NCBI RefSeq assembly: GCF_012971725.1
Contig: NZ_CP048833.1
Coordinates: 5,952,001-6,016,000 of the forward strand
Length of the DNA: 64,000 nt
From: Pseudomonas multiresinivorans
GTDB taxonomy: Bacteria; Pseudomonadota; Gammaproteobacteria; Pseudomonadales; Pseudomonadaceae
Direction: 5' to 3'
The notes under the pieces are model-generated. The model was not told the origin of the DNA, did not search any database, and saw only the letters and a program-made list of their open reading frames with translations. Made by a program: the position numbers and the translations under genes. Shown here piece after piece: positions 9,622-17,520 of this stretch. The stretch's first letter is position 1, and each line of letters opens with the position of its first letter.

Positions 9622-10659
9622 TTATTCGGTGGAAAGCAGGTCCATCGAATGACGGTCCATCATTTCCAGCGCCTTGCCGCCGCCACGAGCCACGCAGGTC
9701 AGCGGGTCCTCGGCGACGATCACCGGCAGGCCGGTTTCCTGGGCCAGCAGCTTGTCCAGGTCGCGCAGCAGTGCGCCACCGCCGGTCAGCACCAGGCCGC
9801 GCTCGGCGATGTCCGAAGCCAGCTCCGGCGGGGACTGCTCCAGCGCGCTCTTGACCGCCTGGACGATGGTCGCCAGGGATTCCTGCAGCGCTTCGAGCAC
9901 TTCGTTGGAGTTCAGGGTGAAGCTGCGCGGTACGCCTTCGGCCAGGTTACGGCCACGGACGTCGACTTCGCGGACTTCGCCGCCCGGGAAGGCGGTGCCG
10001 ATTTCCTGCTTGATGCGCTCGGCGGTGGATTCGCCGATCAGGCTGCCGTAGTTGCGGCGCACGTAGGTGACGATGGCTTCGTCGAAGCGGTCGCCACCGA
10101 CGCGGACGGATTCGGCGTAGACCACGCCGTTGAGGGAGATCAGGGCGATCTCGGTGGTGCCGCCGCCGATATCGACGACCATGGAACCACGGGCCTCCTC
10201 CACCGGCAGGCCGGCACCGATGGCCGCGGCCATCGGTTCTTCGATCAGGTAGACCTCACGGGCACCAGCGCCCAGGGCCGATTCACGAATCGCGCGGCGT
10301 TCCACCTGGGTGGACTTGCACGGCACGCAGATCAACACTCGCGGGCTGGGCTGCAGGAAGCTGTTCTCGTGAACCTTGTTGATGAAGTACTGAAGCATTT
10401 TTTCGCAAACGCTGAAGTCGGCGATCACGCCGTCCTTCATCGGACGAATGGCGGCAATGTTGCCTGGCGTACGGCCCAGCATGCGTTTGGCTTCGGTGCC
10501 GACGGCGACCACGCTTTTCTGGCTGCCGTGGCTACGGATGGCGACCACGGACGGTTCGTTCAGGACGATGCCGCGCTCGCGCACATAAATCAGGGTATTG
10601 GCAGTGCCCAGGTCGATCGACAGATCACTGGAGAACATGCCACGCAATTTTTTGAACAT
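9622..10659 (-). CDS. mreB: Actin-like rod-shape-determining protein MreB
   Basis: This 345-residue bacterial actin polymerises on the inner membrane and guides lateral wall synthesis. The translation MFKKLRGMFSSDLSIDLGTA carries the phosphate-1 motif DLGTANT, phosphate-2 DIGGGTTE and the adenosine motif GLVLTGGGALL. I chose the ATG at 10659 rather than upstream in-frame ATGs at 10719 and 10674 because MreB homologues begin MxKKxRGMFS. No strong Shine-Dalgarno site is visible. It is the first gene of the mreBCD-maf-rng cluster and reads away from gatC. Confidence 0.97.
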   Translation of the reverse strand: MFKKLRGMFSSDLSIDLGTANTLIYVRERGIVLNEPSVVAIRSHGSQKSVVAVGTEAKRMLGRTPGNIAAIRPMKDGVIADFSVCEKMLQYFINKVHENSFLQPSPRVLICVPCKSTQVERRAIRESALGAGAREVYLIEEPMAAAIGAGLPVEEARGSMVVDIGGGTTEIALISLNGVVYAESVRVGGDRFDEAIVTYVRRNYGSLIGESTAERIKQEIGTAFPGGEVREVDVRGRNLAEGVPRSFTLNSNEVLEALQESLATIVQAVKSALEQSPPELASDIAERGLVLTGGGALLRDLDKLLAQETGLPVIVAEDPLTCVARGGGKALEMMDRHSMDLLSTE

Positions 10660-10719
10660 TGGAAAGAAACCCATAGGTGGCGCGTGGGTGAAAAGTGCGC
10701 GGGTAAAAAAGTGCGGCAA

Positions 10720-10748
10720 ACTCTAACAATGACGGGGGTTTTGGGCAA
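10720..10748 (-). promoter_or_regulatory. Candidate sigma-70 promoter for mreB
   Basis: On the minus strand TTGCCC (10748-10743) and TAGAGT (10725-10720) are separated by exactly 17 bases, about 60 bases before the mreB start. Its -35 hexamer overlaps that of the gatC promoter on the other strand. Confidence 0.5.
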
Positions 10749-10769
10749 GGCGGCAATTTATGCTAGATT
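10741..10769 (+). promoter_or_regulatory. Candidate sigma-70 promoter for gatCAB
   Basis: TTGGGC (10741-10746) and TAGATT (10764-10769) are 17 bases apart. This would give a leader of about 120 nucleotides before gatC. The -35 shares six bases with the divergent mreB -35. Confidence 0.5.
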
Positions 10770-10897
10770 CCTCGTTTTTCGGGCCTGCAGGCCCTTCCCA
10801 GCGGCCTTCGACCGTCTGCCGCGGGTTCTGTTCCCCGCCCCCTCATTCCTTCCGGCCAGGTCCAGTTCGAACCGGGCCGCTCTAGCTGGAGATCCCG

Positions 10898-11185
10898 ATG
10901 GCGCTTGAACGCTCCGACGTGGAAAAGATCGCCCACCTCGCCCGCCTGGGCCTGGAGAAAGCCGACATTTCGCGTACCACCGACACCCTGAACAACATTC
11001 TCGGCCTGATCGACGCCATGCAGGCGGTCGACACCGACGGCGTGGAGCCCCTGGCCCACCCGCTGGAAGCCACGCAGCGCCTGCGGGCCGACGCAGTCAC
11101 CGAGGAGAACCGCCGCGAAGCCTACCAGGCCATCGCGCCGGCCGTGGAAGACGGTCTTTACCTCGTCCCGAAAGTCATCGAGTAA
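10898..11185 (+). CDS. gatC: Asp-tRNA(Asn)/Glu-tRNA(Gln) amidotransferase subunit C
   Basis: This 95-residue GatC subunit (MALERSDVEKIAHLARLGL) wraps around and stabilises GatA in the GatCAB complex. That complex converts Glu-tRNA(Gln) and/or Asp-tRNA(Asn) to the correctly amidated form in the cytosol. The start has GGAG 8 bases upstream. The C-terminus contains the conserved VTEENRREAYQAIAP and LVPKVIE. It opens the gatCAB operon, with 19 bases to gatA. Confidence 0.97.
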   Translation: MALERSDVEKIAHLARLGLEKADISRTTDTLNNILGLIDAMQAVDTDGVEPLAHPLEATQRLRADAVTEENRREAYQAIAPAVEDGLYLVPKVIE

Positions 11186-11204
11186 GCGCTAAGGACACGG
11201 ACAT

Positions 11205-12659
11205 ATGCTGCATCAATTGACCCTCGCCGAAGTCGCCCGCGGACTCGCCGACAAGCAATTCTCCGCCCAGGAACTGGCCACTGCCCTGCTCGCGCGCATC
11301 CAGCAGCTCGACCCGCAGCTGAACAGTTTCATCACCGTCACCGAGGAAAACGCCCTGGCCCAGGCCAAGGCGGCCGACGAGCGGCGCGCCAAAGGTGAAA
11401 CCGGCGCCCTGCTCGGCGCACCGATCGCCCACAAGGACCTGTTCTGCACCCAGGGCGTACGCACCAGCTGCGGTTCGAAGATCCTCGACGCCTTCGTCTC
11501 GCCCTACGACGCCACCGTCGTCGAGCGCCTGGCCGACGCCGGCACCGTGAGCCTGGGCAAGCTGAACATGGACGAGTTCGCCATGGGTTCGGCCAACGAA
11601 TCCAGCCACTACGGCGCGGTGAAGAACCCCTGGGACACCACCCGCGTACCGGGCGGCTCCTCCGGCGGCTCGGCCGCCGCCGTGGCCGCGCGCCTGATCC
11701 CGGCCGCCACCGGCACCGACACCGGCGGCTCGATTCGCCAGCCGGCCGCGCTGACCAACCTCACCGGCATCAAGCCGACCTACGGCCGTGTCTCGCGCTG
11801 GGGCATGATCGCCTACGCCTCGAGCCTCGATCAGGGCGGCCCGCTGGCCCGCACCGCCGAGGACTGCGCACTGATGCTCGGCGCCATGGCCGGCTTCGAT
11901 CCGAAGGACTCCACCTGCGTCGACCAGCCGGTGGACGACTACCTGGCCGCCTTGGCCAAGCCGCTGACTGGCCTGCGCATCGGCCTGCCGAAGGAATACT
12001 TCGGCGCCGGCCTGGACAGCCGCATCGCCGACGCGGTGATGAAGGTGGTCGAGCAGCTCAAGCAGCTCGGCGCGGTGGTCAAGGAGATCTCCCTGCCGAA
12101 CATGCAGCACGCGATCCCTGCCTATTATGTGATCGCGCCCGCAGAAGCCAGCTCCAACCTGTCGCGCTTCGACGGTGTTCGCTACGGCTATCGCTGCGAA
12201 GACCCGAAGGACCTGCAGGACCTGTACAAGCGCTCCCGCGCCGAAGGCTTCGGCGCTGAAGTGAAGAACCGCATCATGGTCGGCACCTACGCGCTTTCCG
12301 CTGGTTACTACGACGCGTATTACCTGAAAGCTCAGAAAATTCGCCGCCTGATCAAGAACGATTTCACCAGCGCCTTCGCCGAAGTCGACGTCATCCTCGG
12401 CCCGACCACGCCGAACCCGGCCTGGAAACTGGGCGAGAAGAACAACGACCCGGTCGCCCAGTACCTGGAAGACATCTACACCATCACCGCCAACCTCGCC
12501 GGCATTCCGGGCCTGTCCATGCCCGCCGGCTTCGTCGACGGCCTGCCGGTGGGTGTCCAGCTGCTCGCGCCGTACTTCCAGGAAGGCCGCCTGCTCAACG
12601 TCGCGCACCAGTACCAACTGGCGACCGACTGGCACAAACAAGCACCGGCTGGATTCTGA
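11205..12659 (+). CDS. gatA: Asp-tRNA(Asn)/Glu-tRNA(Gln) amidotransferase subunit A
   Basis: This 484-residue amidase-signature enzyme is the glutaminase subunit that releases ammonia for transamidation. The Ser-cis-Ser-Lys triad is intact: K77 in PIAHKDLF, S152 in GGSSGGS and the nucleophile S176 in TDTGGSIRQP. The order gatC-gatA-gatB with gaps of 19 and 11 bases indicates a single transcript. Full length and all motifs match the family. Confidence 0.98.
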   Translation: MLHQLTLAEVARGLADKQFSAQELATALLARIQQLDPQLNSFITVTEENALAQAKAADERRAKGETGALLGAPIAHKDLFCTQGVRTSCGSKILDAFVSPYDATVVERLADAGTVSLGKLNMDEFAMGSANESSHYGAVKNPWDTTRVPGGSSGGSAAAVAARLIPAATGTDTGGSIRQPAALTNLTGIKPTYGRVSRWGMIAYASSLDQGGPLARTAEDCALMLGAMAGFDPKDSTCVDQPVDDYLAALAKPLTGLRIGLPKEYFGAGLDSRIADAVMKVVEQLKQLGAVVKEISLPNMQHAIPAYYVIAPAEASSNLSRFDGVRYGYRCEDPKDLQDLYKRSRAEGFGAEVKNRIMVGTYALSAGYYDAYYLKAQKIRRLIKNDFTSAFAEVDVILGPTTPNPAWKLGEKNNDPVAQYLEDIYTITANLAGIPGLSMPAGFVDGLPVGVQLLAPYFQEGRLLNVAHQYQLATDWHKQAPAGF

Positions 12660-12670
12660 GGACGACACAC

Positions 12671-14116
12671 ATGCAATGGGAAACCGTGATCGGGCTGGAA
12701 ATCCACGCACAGCTCTCCACCCAATCGAAGATCTTCTCCGGTAGCGCCACCACCTTCGGCGCCGCCCCGAACACCCAGGCCAGCCTGATCGACCTGGCGA
12801 TGCCCGGCACCCTGCCGGTGCTGAACCAGGAAGCGGTGCGCATGGCCTGCCAGTTCGGCCTGGCGATCAACGCCGAGATCGCCGAGCGCAACGTCTTCGC
12901 CCGGAAGAACTACTTCTACCCGGACCTGCCCAAGGGCTACCAGACCAGCCAGATGGACCACCCCATCGTCGGCAAGGGCCACCTGGACATCACCCTGGAA
13001 GACGGCACCGTCAAGCGCGTCGGCATCACCCGTGCGCACCTGGAAGAGGACGCCGGCAAGAGCCTGCACGAAGACTTCCACGGCATGAGCGGCATCGACC
13101 TGAACCGCGCCGGCACTCCTCTGCTGGAGATTGTTTCCGAGCCCGAGATGCGCAGCGCCAAAGAAGCCGTAGCCTATGCCAAGGCGATCCACGCGCTGGT
13201 GCGCTACCTGGGCATCTGCGACGGCAACATGGCCGAAGGCTCGCTGCGCTGCGACTGCAACGTATCGGTACGCCCGAAGGGCCAAACCGAGTTCGGCACT
13301 CGTCGCGAGATCAAGAACGTCAACTCGTTCAAGTTCATCGAGCGCGCTATCAACACCGAGATTGCCTGGCAGATCGACGAGCTGGAGTCCGGCCGCAAGA
13401 TCGTCCAGGAAACCGTTCTGTATGACGTGGCTGCCAACGAAACGCGCTCCATGCGCAGCAAGGAAGAAGCCAACGACTACCGTTACTTCCCCTGTCCGGA
13501 CCTGCTGCCGGTAGTGATCGAGCGCGCCTTCCTCGACGAACTGCGCGGCCAGTTGCCGGAACTGCCGGACCAGAAGCGCGAGCGCTTCGAGAGCCAGTAC
13601 GGCCTGTCCGCCTATGACGCCAGCGTGCTGTCCGCCAGCCGCGAGATGGCCGACTACTTCGAACAGGTTCAGACCATCTGCGGCGACGCCAAGCTGGCCG
13701 CCAACTGGGTGATGGGCGAGCTCTCCAGCCTGCTCAACAAGGACGGCCTGGAAATCGAGCAGTCGCCGGTCTCCGCCGAGCACCTGGGCCAGATGATCCT
13801 GCGCCTGAAGGACGGCACCATCAACGGCAAGGCCGCGAAGACCGTATTCGCCGCCATGGCCGAAGGTGAGGGCTCGCCGGACGAGATCATCAAGGCCAAG
13901 GACCTGGTGCAGAACACCGACAGCGGCGCCGTCGAGAAACTGCTGGACGATGTACTCGCGGCCAACGCGGAGCAGGTCGAGCAGTACCGCGCCAGCGACG
14001 AAGCCAAGCGCGGCAAGATGTTCGGCTTCTTCGTCGGCCAGGCCATGAAAGCCGCCAAGGGCAAGGCCAACCCGGCGCAAGTGAACGAACTGCTGAAGAA
14101 GAAGCTCGAAGCCTGA
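12671..14116 (+). CDS. gatB: Asp-tRNA(Asn)/Glu-tRNA(Gln) amidotransferase subunit B
   Basis: This 481-residue subunit activates the tRNA-bound acid with ATP and receives ammonia from GatA. The N-terminus MQWETVIGLEIHAQL and the internal DLNRAGTPLLEIVSEPE and GSLRCDCNVSVRP are family hallmarks. The C-terminal YqeY-like tRNA-binding tail (about residues 330-481) is complete. It is the last gene of gatCAB and is followed by a clear intrinsic terminator. Confidence 0.98.
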   Translation: MQWETVIGLEIHAQLSTQSKIFSGSATTFGAAPNTQASLIDLAMPGTLPVLNQEAVRMACQFGLAINAEIAERNVFARKNYFYPDLPKGYQTSQMDHPIVGKGHLDITLEDGTVKRVGITRAHLEEDAGKSLHEDFHGMSGIDLNRAGTPLLEIVSEPEMRSAKEAVAYAKAIHALVRYLGICDGNMAEGSLRCDCNVSVRPKGQTEFGTRREIKNVNSFKFIERAINTEIAWQIDELESGRKIVQETVLYDVAANETRSMRSKEEANDYRYFPCPDLLPVVIERAFLDELRGQLPELPDQKRERFESQYGLSAYDASVLSASREMADYFEQVQTICGDAKLAANWVMGELSSLLNKDGLEIEQSPVSAEHLGQMILRLKDGTINGKAAKTVFAAMAEGEGSPDEIIKAKDLVQNTDSGAVEKLLDDVLAANAEQVEQYRASDEAKRGKMFGFFVGQAMKAAKGKANPAQVNELLKKKLEA

Positions 14117-14132
14117 GCCCACACTTCAACGA

Positions 14133-14156
14133 CGCCGGGCTTGCCCGGCGTTTTTT
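14133..14156 (+). terminator. Rho-independent terminator after gatB
   Basis: A 7-bp perfect GC stem (CGCCGGG/CCCGGCG) with a CTTG loop is followed directly by six T. It lies 17 bases after the gatB stop and ends before the RlpA-like gene. Confidence 0.9.
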
Positions 14157-14170
14157 CGTCCGGAGGTTCG

Positions 14171-14554
14171 ATGCTGCGACCCATGGCCCTCGTCGGCTGC
14201 CTGGCCCTGCTGGCCGGCTGTAGCACCACGTCTTACGACAGCGACTCGGAAGTCTCCGGCCGCGGCTACCGCGCCGAAGGCACCGCGTCCTATTACGGCA
14301 AGGCCCACCATGGCAAGCGCACCGCCAGCGGCGAACGCTTCAACCAGAACGCCCTGACTGCCGCGCACCGCACGCTCGCCTTCGGTACGCGGGTGAAAGT
14401 CACCAACCTCGACAACGGCCGCAGCGTCGTGGTGCGCATCAACGACCGCGGGCCATTTGGCCGCGGGCGCATCATCGATGTGTCGAAAGCCGCCGCCGAA
14501 CAACTCAACATGCTGCGCTCCGGTACCGCCCGGGTGCGCCTGGAAGGTCTCTGA
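14171..14554 (+). CDS. Small RlpA-like lipoprotein (double-psi beta-barrel)
   Basis: This 127-residue lipoprotein has a short signal peptide ending in the lipobox LLAGC (Cys17-18 region). The DPBB domain found in RlpA, a septal lytic transglycosylase acting on naked glycan strands, follows. Visible parts are GTASYYGKAHHGKRTASGE, FGTRVKVTNL and INDRGPFGRGRIID, including the Glu (SGE) and Asp (NDRGPF) positions that are catalytic in RlpA. The SPOR domain of full RlpA is absent. The ATG at 14171 has GGAGG 4 bases upstream. It could be an active transglycosylase or only a wall-binding protein. Confidence 0.85.
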   Translation: MLRPMALVGCLALLAGCSTTSYDSDSEVSGRGYRAEGTASYYGKAHHGKRTASGERFNQNALTAAHRTLAFGTRVKVTNLDNGRSVVVRINDRGPFGRGRIIDVSKAAAEQLNMLRSGTARVRLEGL

Positions 14555-14565
14555 AGGAGCCAGAA

Positions 14566-14955
14566 GTGAGCAACGACAACCGCAAGGCCGGCGAGCAGGT
14601 TCGCCGCGAAGTGATGGGCGACGTCTTCGTCGACCGTGCCCTGGGCAATGCCACCGAGTTCACCCAGCCGCTGCAGGATTTCGTCAACGAGCACGCCTGG
14701 GGCGGTGTCTGGAACCGCGAAGGCCTGCCACGCAAGACCCGCAGCCTGATCACCCTGGCCGCGCTGACCGCGCTGAAATGCCCGCAGGAACTCAAAGGCC
14801 ACGTGCGTGGTGCCCTGAATAACGGCTGCACGGTGGAAGAGATTCGCGAAGCGCTGCTGCATTGCGCGGTGTATGCCGGCGTCCCGGCGGCCATCGACGC
14901 CTTCCGCGCGGCGCAGGAAGTGATCGACGCCTGGCAGGCCGATCAGCAAGCCTGA
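14566..14955 (+). CDS. Carboxymuconolactone decarboxylase family protein
   Basis: This 129-residue protein of the CMD/AhpD fold starts with GTG after AGGAG, 11 bases downstream of the RlpA-like gene. The sequence resembles 4-carboxymuconolactone decarboxylase (PcaC) in ITLAALTALKCPQELKGHVRGALNNGCT and LLHCAVYAGVPAAIDAF. No other beta-ketoadipate pathway gene is nearby, so the true role is uncertain. It may be a PcaC paralogue with another substrate or an AhpD-like redox protein, though no CxxC is present. Confidence 0.8.
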   Translation: MSNDNRKAGEQVRREVMGDVFVDRALGNATEFTQPLQDFVNEHAWGGVWNREGLPRKTRSLITLAALTALKCPQELKGHVRGALNNGCTVEEIREALLHCAVYAGVPAAIDAFRAAQEVIDAWQADQQA

Positions 14956-14967
14956 TTCGGCCTCTAG

Positions 14968-15038
14968 GTAGGAGCGGACTTCGTCCGCGATAGGTACGCA
15001 TCGCGCCGGATGCCATCGCGGACAGAGTCCGCTCCTAC
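14968..15038. repeat. REPIN (pair of inverted REP elements, GGACTTCGTCC type)
   Basis: Two REP arms, GTAGGAGCGGACTTCGTCCG and its near-perfect inverse ending in GAGTCCGCTCCTAC, flank a 30-base centre. It lies between the convergent ends of the CMD-family gene and magF, where it may act as an mRNA end barrier. No T-tailed terminator is seen here. Confidence 0.85.
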
Positions 15039-15055
15039 GCGGCGTTCAGCTTCCG

Positions 15056-15871
15056 TTACGGATAACTGAACCGCTTCACCAGCGTCAGCTCCCCCGGCTG
15101 GCGCATCGGGATCAGGAAGGACTCCTGCTTCTCGTTCACCGTGCCCTCCTCCGTGACGATGGTCACCTGCGCCGTGGTCAGCGGCTTGGCCGCGTTCACG
15201 TCGCCGGAGCTCTCGTCCGAGCCCCAGCCACCGCCGTAGTAGTTCACGTAGACCAGATACTGCCCCTTGAGCGGCGTCGGGCTGGCGATGATTTCCGGGC
15301 CGTAGCCGGTGGTCACGTCGACGTCCTGGGCCGCGCCGTTGGGCAGTGAGCGGTTGCCGTACCAGACATGCCCGCCATCGGGCGTCACCAGGTGCAGGTC
15401 TAGGTCGGTGTTGTCCGAGTCCCAGGACAGCAGGACCCGCAGCTTGGCCGCCACCTCGCCGCCACCACCGCCGTGGTAGAACTGCACGCGCTTGTGCTGC
15501 TGGCCGTCCGGACTGACGACCTCGACACTGTTGGAGCCCGCCGGGAAAGCGAAGGGGCGGTCGAACCTGCCATCGTTTTCGACCCGCATCGGCATGGCCA
15601 CGCCGTTGACCACCAGGCGCGCCGGCTCCTTGCTGTCCTTGGGCAACCCACGGATTTCGCCACGGATGCGCGCGGTATCGGACTGGTCCTCCCGCGCGTT
15701 CACCGAGGACGCCGGGTAGTTCACCGTCTGCCGGAAGTCGGCCTTGTCGCCGTCGCCCGCACGCCAGCCGCCCAGCGGAGTATCCAGGCGGATCGGCGAT
15801 TCGGCGGCCTGCACGCCCAGCGGTATCAGGCTGGCGAGCAGAGACAGGCGGAGCGCATGGGCAAGTTTCAT
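15056..15871 (-). CDS. magF: MagF, DUF2135 periplasmic protein
   Basis: This 271-residue exported protein has a signal peptide MKLAHALRLSLLASLIPLGV. Its C-terminal half is the DUF2135 (YfaP-like) domain with the hallmark DLDLHLVTPDGGHVWYGN and later YLVYVNYYGGG. It is the last gene of the mag operon and resembles MagA at the other end. I took the ATG at 15871 because a weak GGA lies 9 bases upstream; the alternative ATG at 15880 overlaps the magE stop by 4 bases. Function is unknown; partners are inferred to be MagD and the other Mag proteins in the periplasm. Confidence 0.85.
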   Translation of the reverse strand: MKLAHALRLSLLASLIPLGVQAAESPIRLDTPLGGWRAGDGDKADFRQTVNYPASSVNAREDQSDTARIRGEIRGLPKDSKEPARLVVNGVAMPMRVENDGRFDRPFAFPAGSNSVEVVSPDGQQHKRVQFYHGGGGGEVAAKLRVLLSWDSDNTDLDLHLVTPDGGHVWYGNRSLPNGAAQDVDVTTGYGPEIIASPTPLKGQYLVYVNYYGGGWGSDESSGDVNAAKPLTTAQVTIVTEEGTVNEKQESFLIPMRQPGELTLVKRFSYP

Positions 15872-15876
15872 GTCGA

Positions 15877-17520
15877 TCATTCCAGTATCAGGCGACGGGC
15901 CAGGCTTTCCACGTAGCCCTCGTCTTGTCCATTGGGGTGCGCCTGGAAGGCCAGGTGCAGGTATTCGTGAGCCAGGTCGAGGCGGTCCTGCTGGGAATAC
16001 AGGCCACGTACGAAGATGCGTTGGCGTTCGCGGTCGACGTAAGGCCGACCACTGCTCAGTCGGCACACGGCGAAGGACTGCAATTCTTCATAACCCGCCT
16101 CTGCTTCCAGCCGCGTCCGCCAGTTGCGGCGCTGTGCCTGCAGCCAACGCTCCGCCTCCGGCAGGGGCTGGCAGGCAGCGGTCGGGTTGCTCCAGCGGCT
16201 CAGGCTGGTGCGCGGGAAAGCGCGGGCGAGAATGGAGTCGTAGCGCAGGCCCTTGGCGGCCTGCTCCTGGGCGTCGCGCCAGGAGAGTTTCGACTGCCCC
16301 GCCTCGTCCGAGTGGTAAGTGACGGTGCCGCCAGCCAATACCAGATCGGCGGTCCAGGCGGCGATGCCCCGCGCCGCCTCGCTGGCAGGGCGCGGCGCCA
16401 CGCGCTGGCGTTGGCTGCTGTCGTCGATGCTCAGGCAGTCGCCGCGCGGAGCGCCGTTCTGCAACAGATAAGTCCGGATGGTCACGGCCAACGCCTTGGC
16501 GGCTTCCGGCGGCGTGGCCGATGCCTCGCGATCCAGCACTCGTGCAACGTATTCCTCGCGGGAAAGACGGGCAGTCAGGCGCGGCCCCTGGGGGCTGCGT
16601 TCAAGGAACAGATCGCCGCGGCTGTCCACGTCGAGGCGAACCCCGTTGGCGAACAGCACGTTCTGCCGGCCTGCCAGCAAGCCCTCGGCGGCAGGTTGAT
16701 TGCGCGCGTCGTAGACCTCCTTCAACGGATAGCGACTGAACAGGCCGACCTCCACGCAGCGCCCCGGGTCACGCGGCCAGGGCGCGGGCAGTGCGGCGCC
16801 GATGGCATTGCCGTACTTCGCCAGCACCGTCTTGCTGGTGCCCGGTCCGCGCGCCCAGAGCGGCGTGCCGTCCACCAGCCAACCGGCAAAGCCGCCTTCG
16901 CGCTTGCCATTTTCATCCCAGCTCCAGGTCTTCACCCGCAGGCGTCCACCCAATGCGGCCGGGGCGCGCCCCTCATCGGCAGCGAGGCTGACGTCCAGCA
17001 GCACCTTTTGCGCCTGTTCCTGGGCGGGCAGGTGTTGTAGTTGATCGAGCAGCTCGGCGACCGGCACTTCGGTTTGCGGTGCCAACTTGTCCAGCTGGGC
17101 GATCCAGCCCGGCGCATGGCGCGCCTGCCAGTACTGCTGCCAAACCGCGCCATCGATACCCAACCGCTGCGGCTCGAAGTACAGGCCACAGGACTTCACC
17201 AGCGCGGCGTCACGTTCGATGCTCTGCCCGGCCGTGCAGCAATAGACTTCTTCCTTGCTGTCGCCTCGGCACTGATAGGCCGGCTCCTGCTGGCCGGTGT
17301 CGTTCAGCCAGGCATAGACGAACAGCTTCCACAGGCTGCCCAGCGGCGCCTTCAGCTCAGCCGGCAAGGGCTGGCGATCCAGTACCTGCTGCGGCCCGAG
17401 GCGCAACAGTTCATCGCCCTGCGCGCTGCGCCAGGCCAGCTGCGCCTGCTCTTGCGAGCCGGGCGCCGCGAGGGCGCTCAGCGGCAACAGCAGGATCAGC
17501 CCGGCAAGGCGCGCGCGCAT
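15877..17520 (-). CDS. magE: MagE, DUF2300 protein
   Basis: This 547-residue predicted periplasmic protein has a signal peptide (MRARLAGLILLLPLSALAA). It corresponds to E. coli YfaQ (DUF2300). The central part contains YVARVLDREASATPPEAAKALAVTIR, reminiscent of SpoIID-like wall enzymes, and the C-terminus has DLAHEYLHLAFQAHPNG, a Zn-protease-like HEYLH pattern. Its ATG follows the magD stop with no gap. The biochemical role is not established; the two motif resemblances are my reading and untested. Confidence 0.82.
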   Translation of the reverse strand: MRARLAGLILLLPLSALAAPGSQEQAQLAWRSAQGDELLRLGPQQVLDRQPLPAELKAPLGSLWKLFVYAWLNDTGQQEPAYQCRGDSKEEVYCCTAGQSIERDAALVKSCGLYFEPQRLGIDGAVWQQYWQARHAPGWIAQLDKLAPQTEVPVAELLDQLQHLPAQEQAQKVLLDVSLAADEGRAPAALGGRLRVKTWSWDENGKREGGFAGWLVDGTPLWARGPGTSKTVLAKYGNAIGAALPAPWPRDPGRCVEVGLFSRYPLKEVYDARNQPAAEGLLAGRQNVLFANGVRLDVDSRGDLFLERSPQGPRLTARLSREEYVARVLDREASATPPEAAKALAVTIRTYLLQNGAPRGDCLSIDDSSQRQRVAPRPASEAARGIAAWTADLVLAGGTVTYHSDEAGQSKLSWRDAQEQAAKGLRYDSILARAFPRTSLSRWSNPTAACQPLPEAERWLQAQRRNWRTRLEAEAGYEELQSFAVCRLSSGRPYVDRERQRIFVRGLYSQQDRLDLAHEYLHLAFQAHPNGQDEGYVESLARRLILE

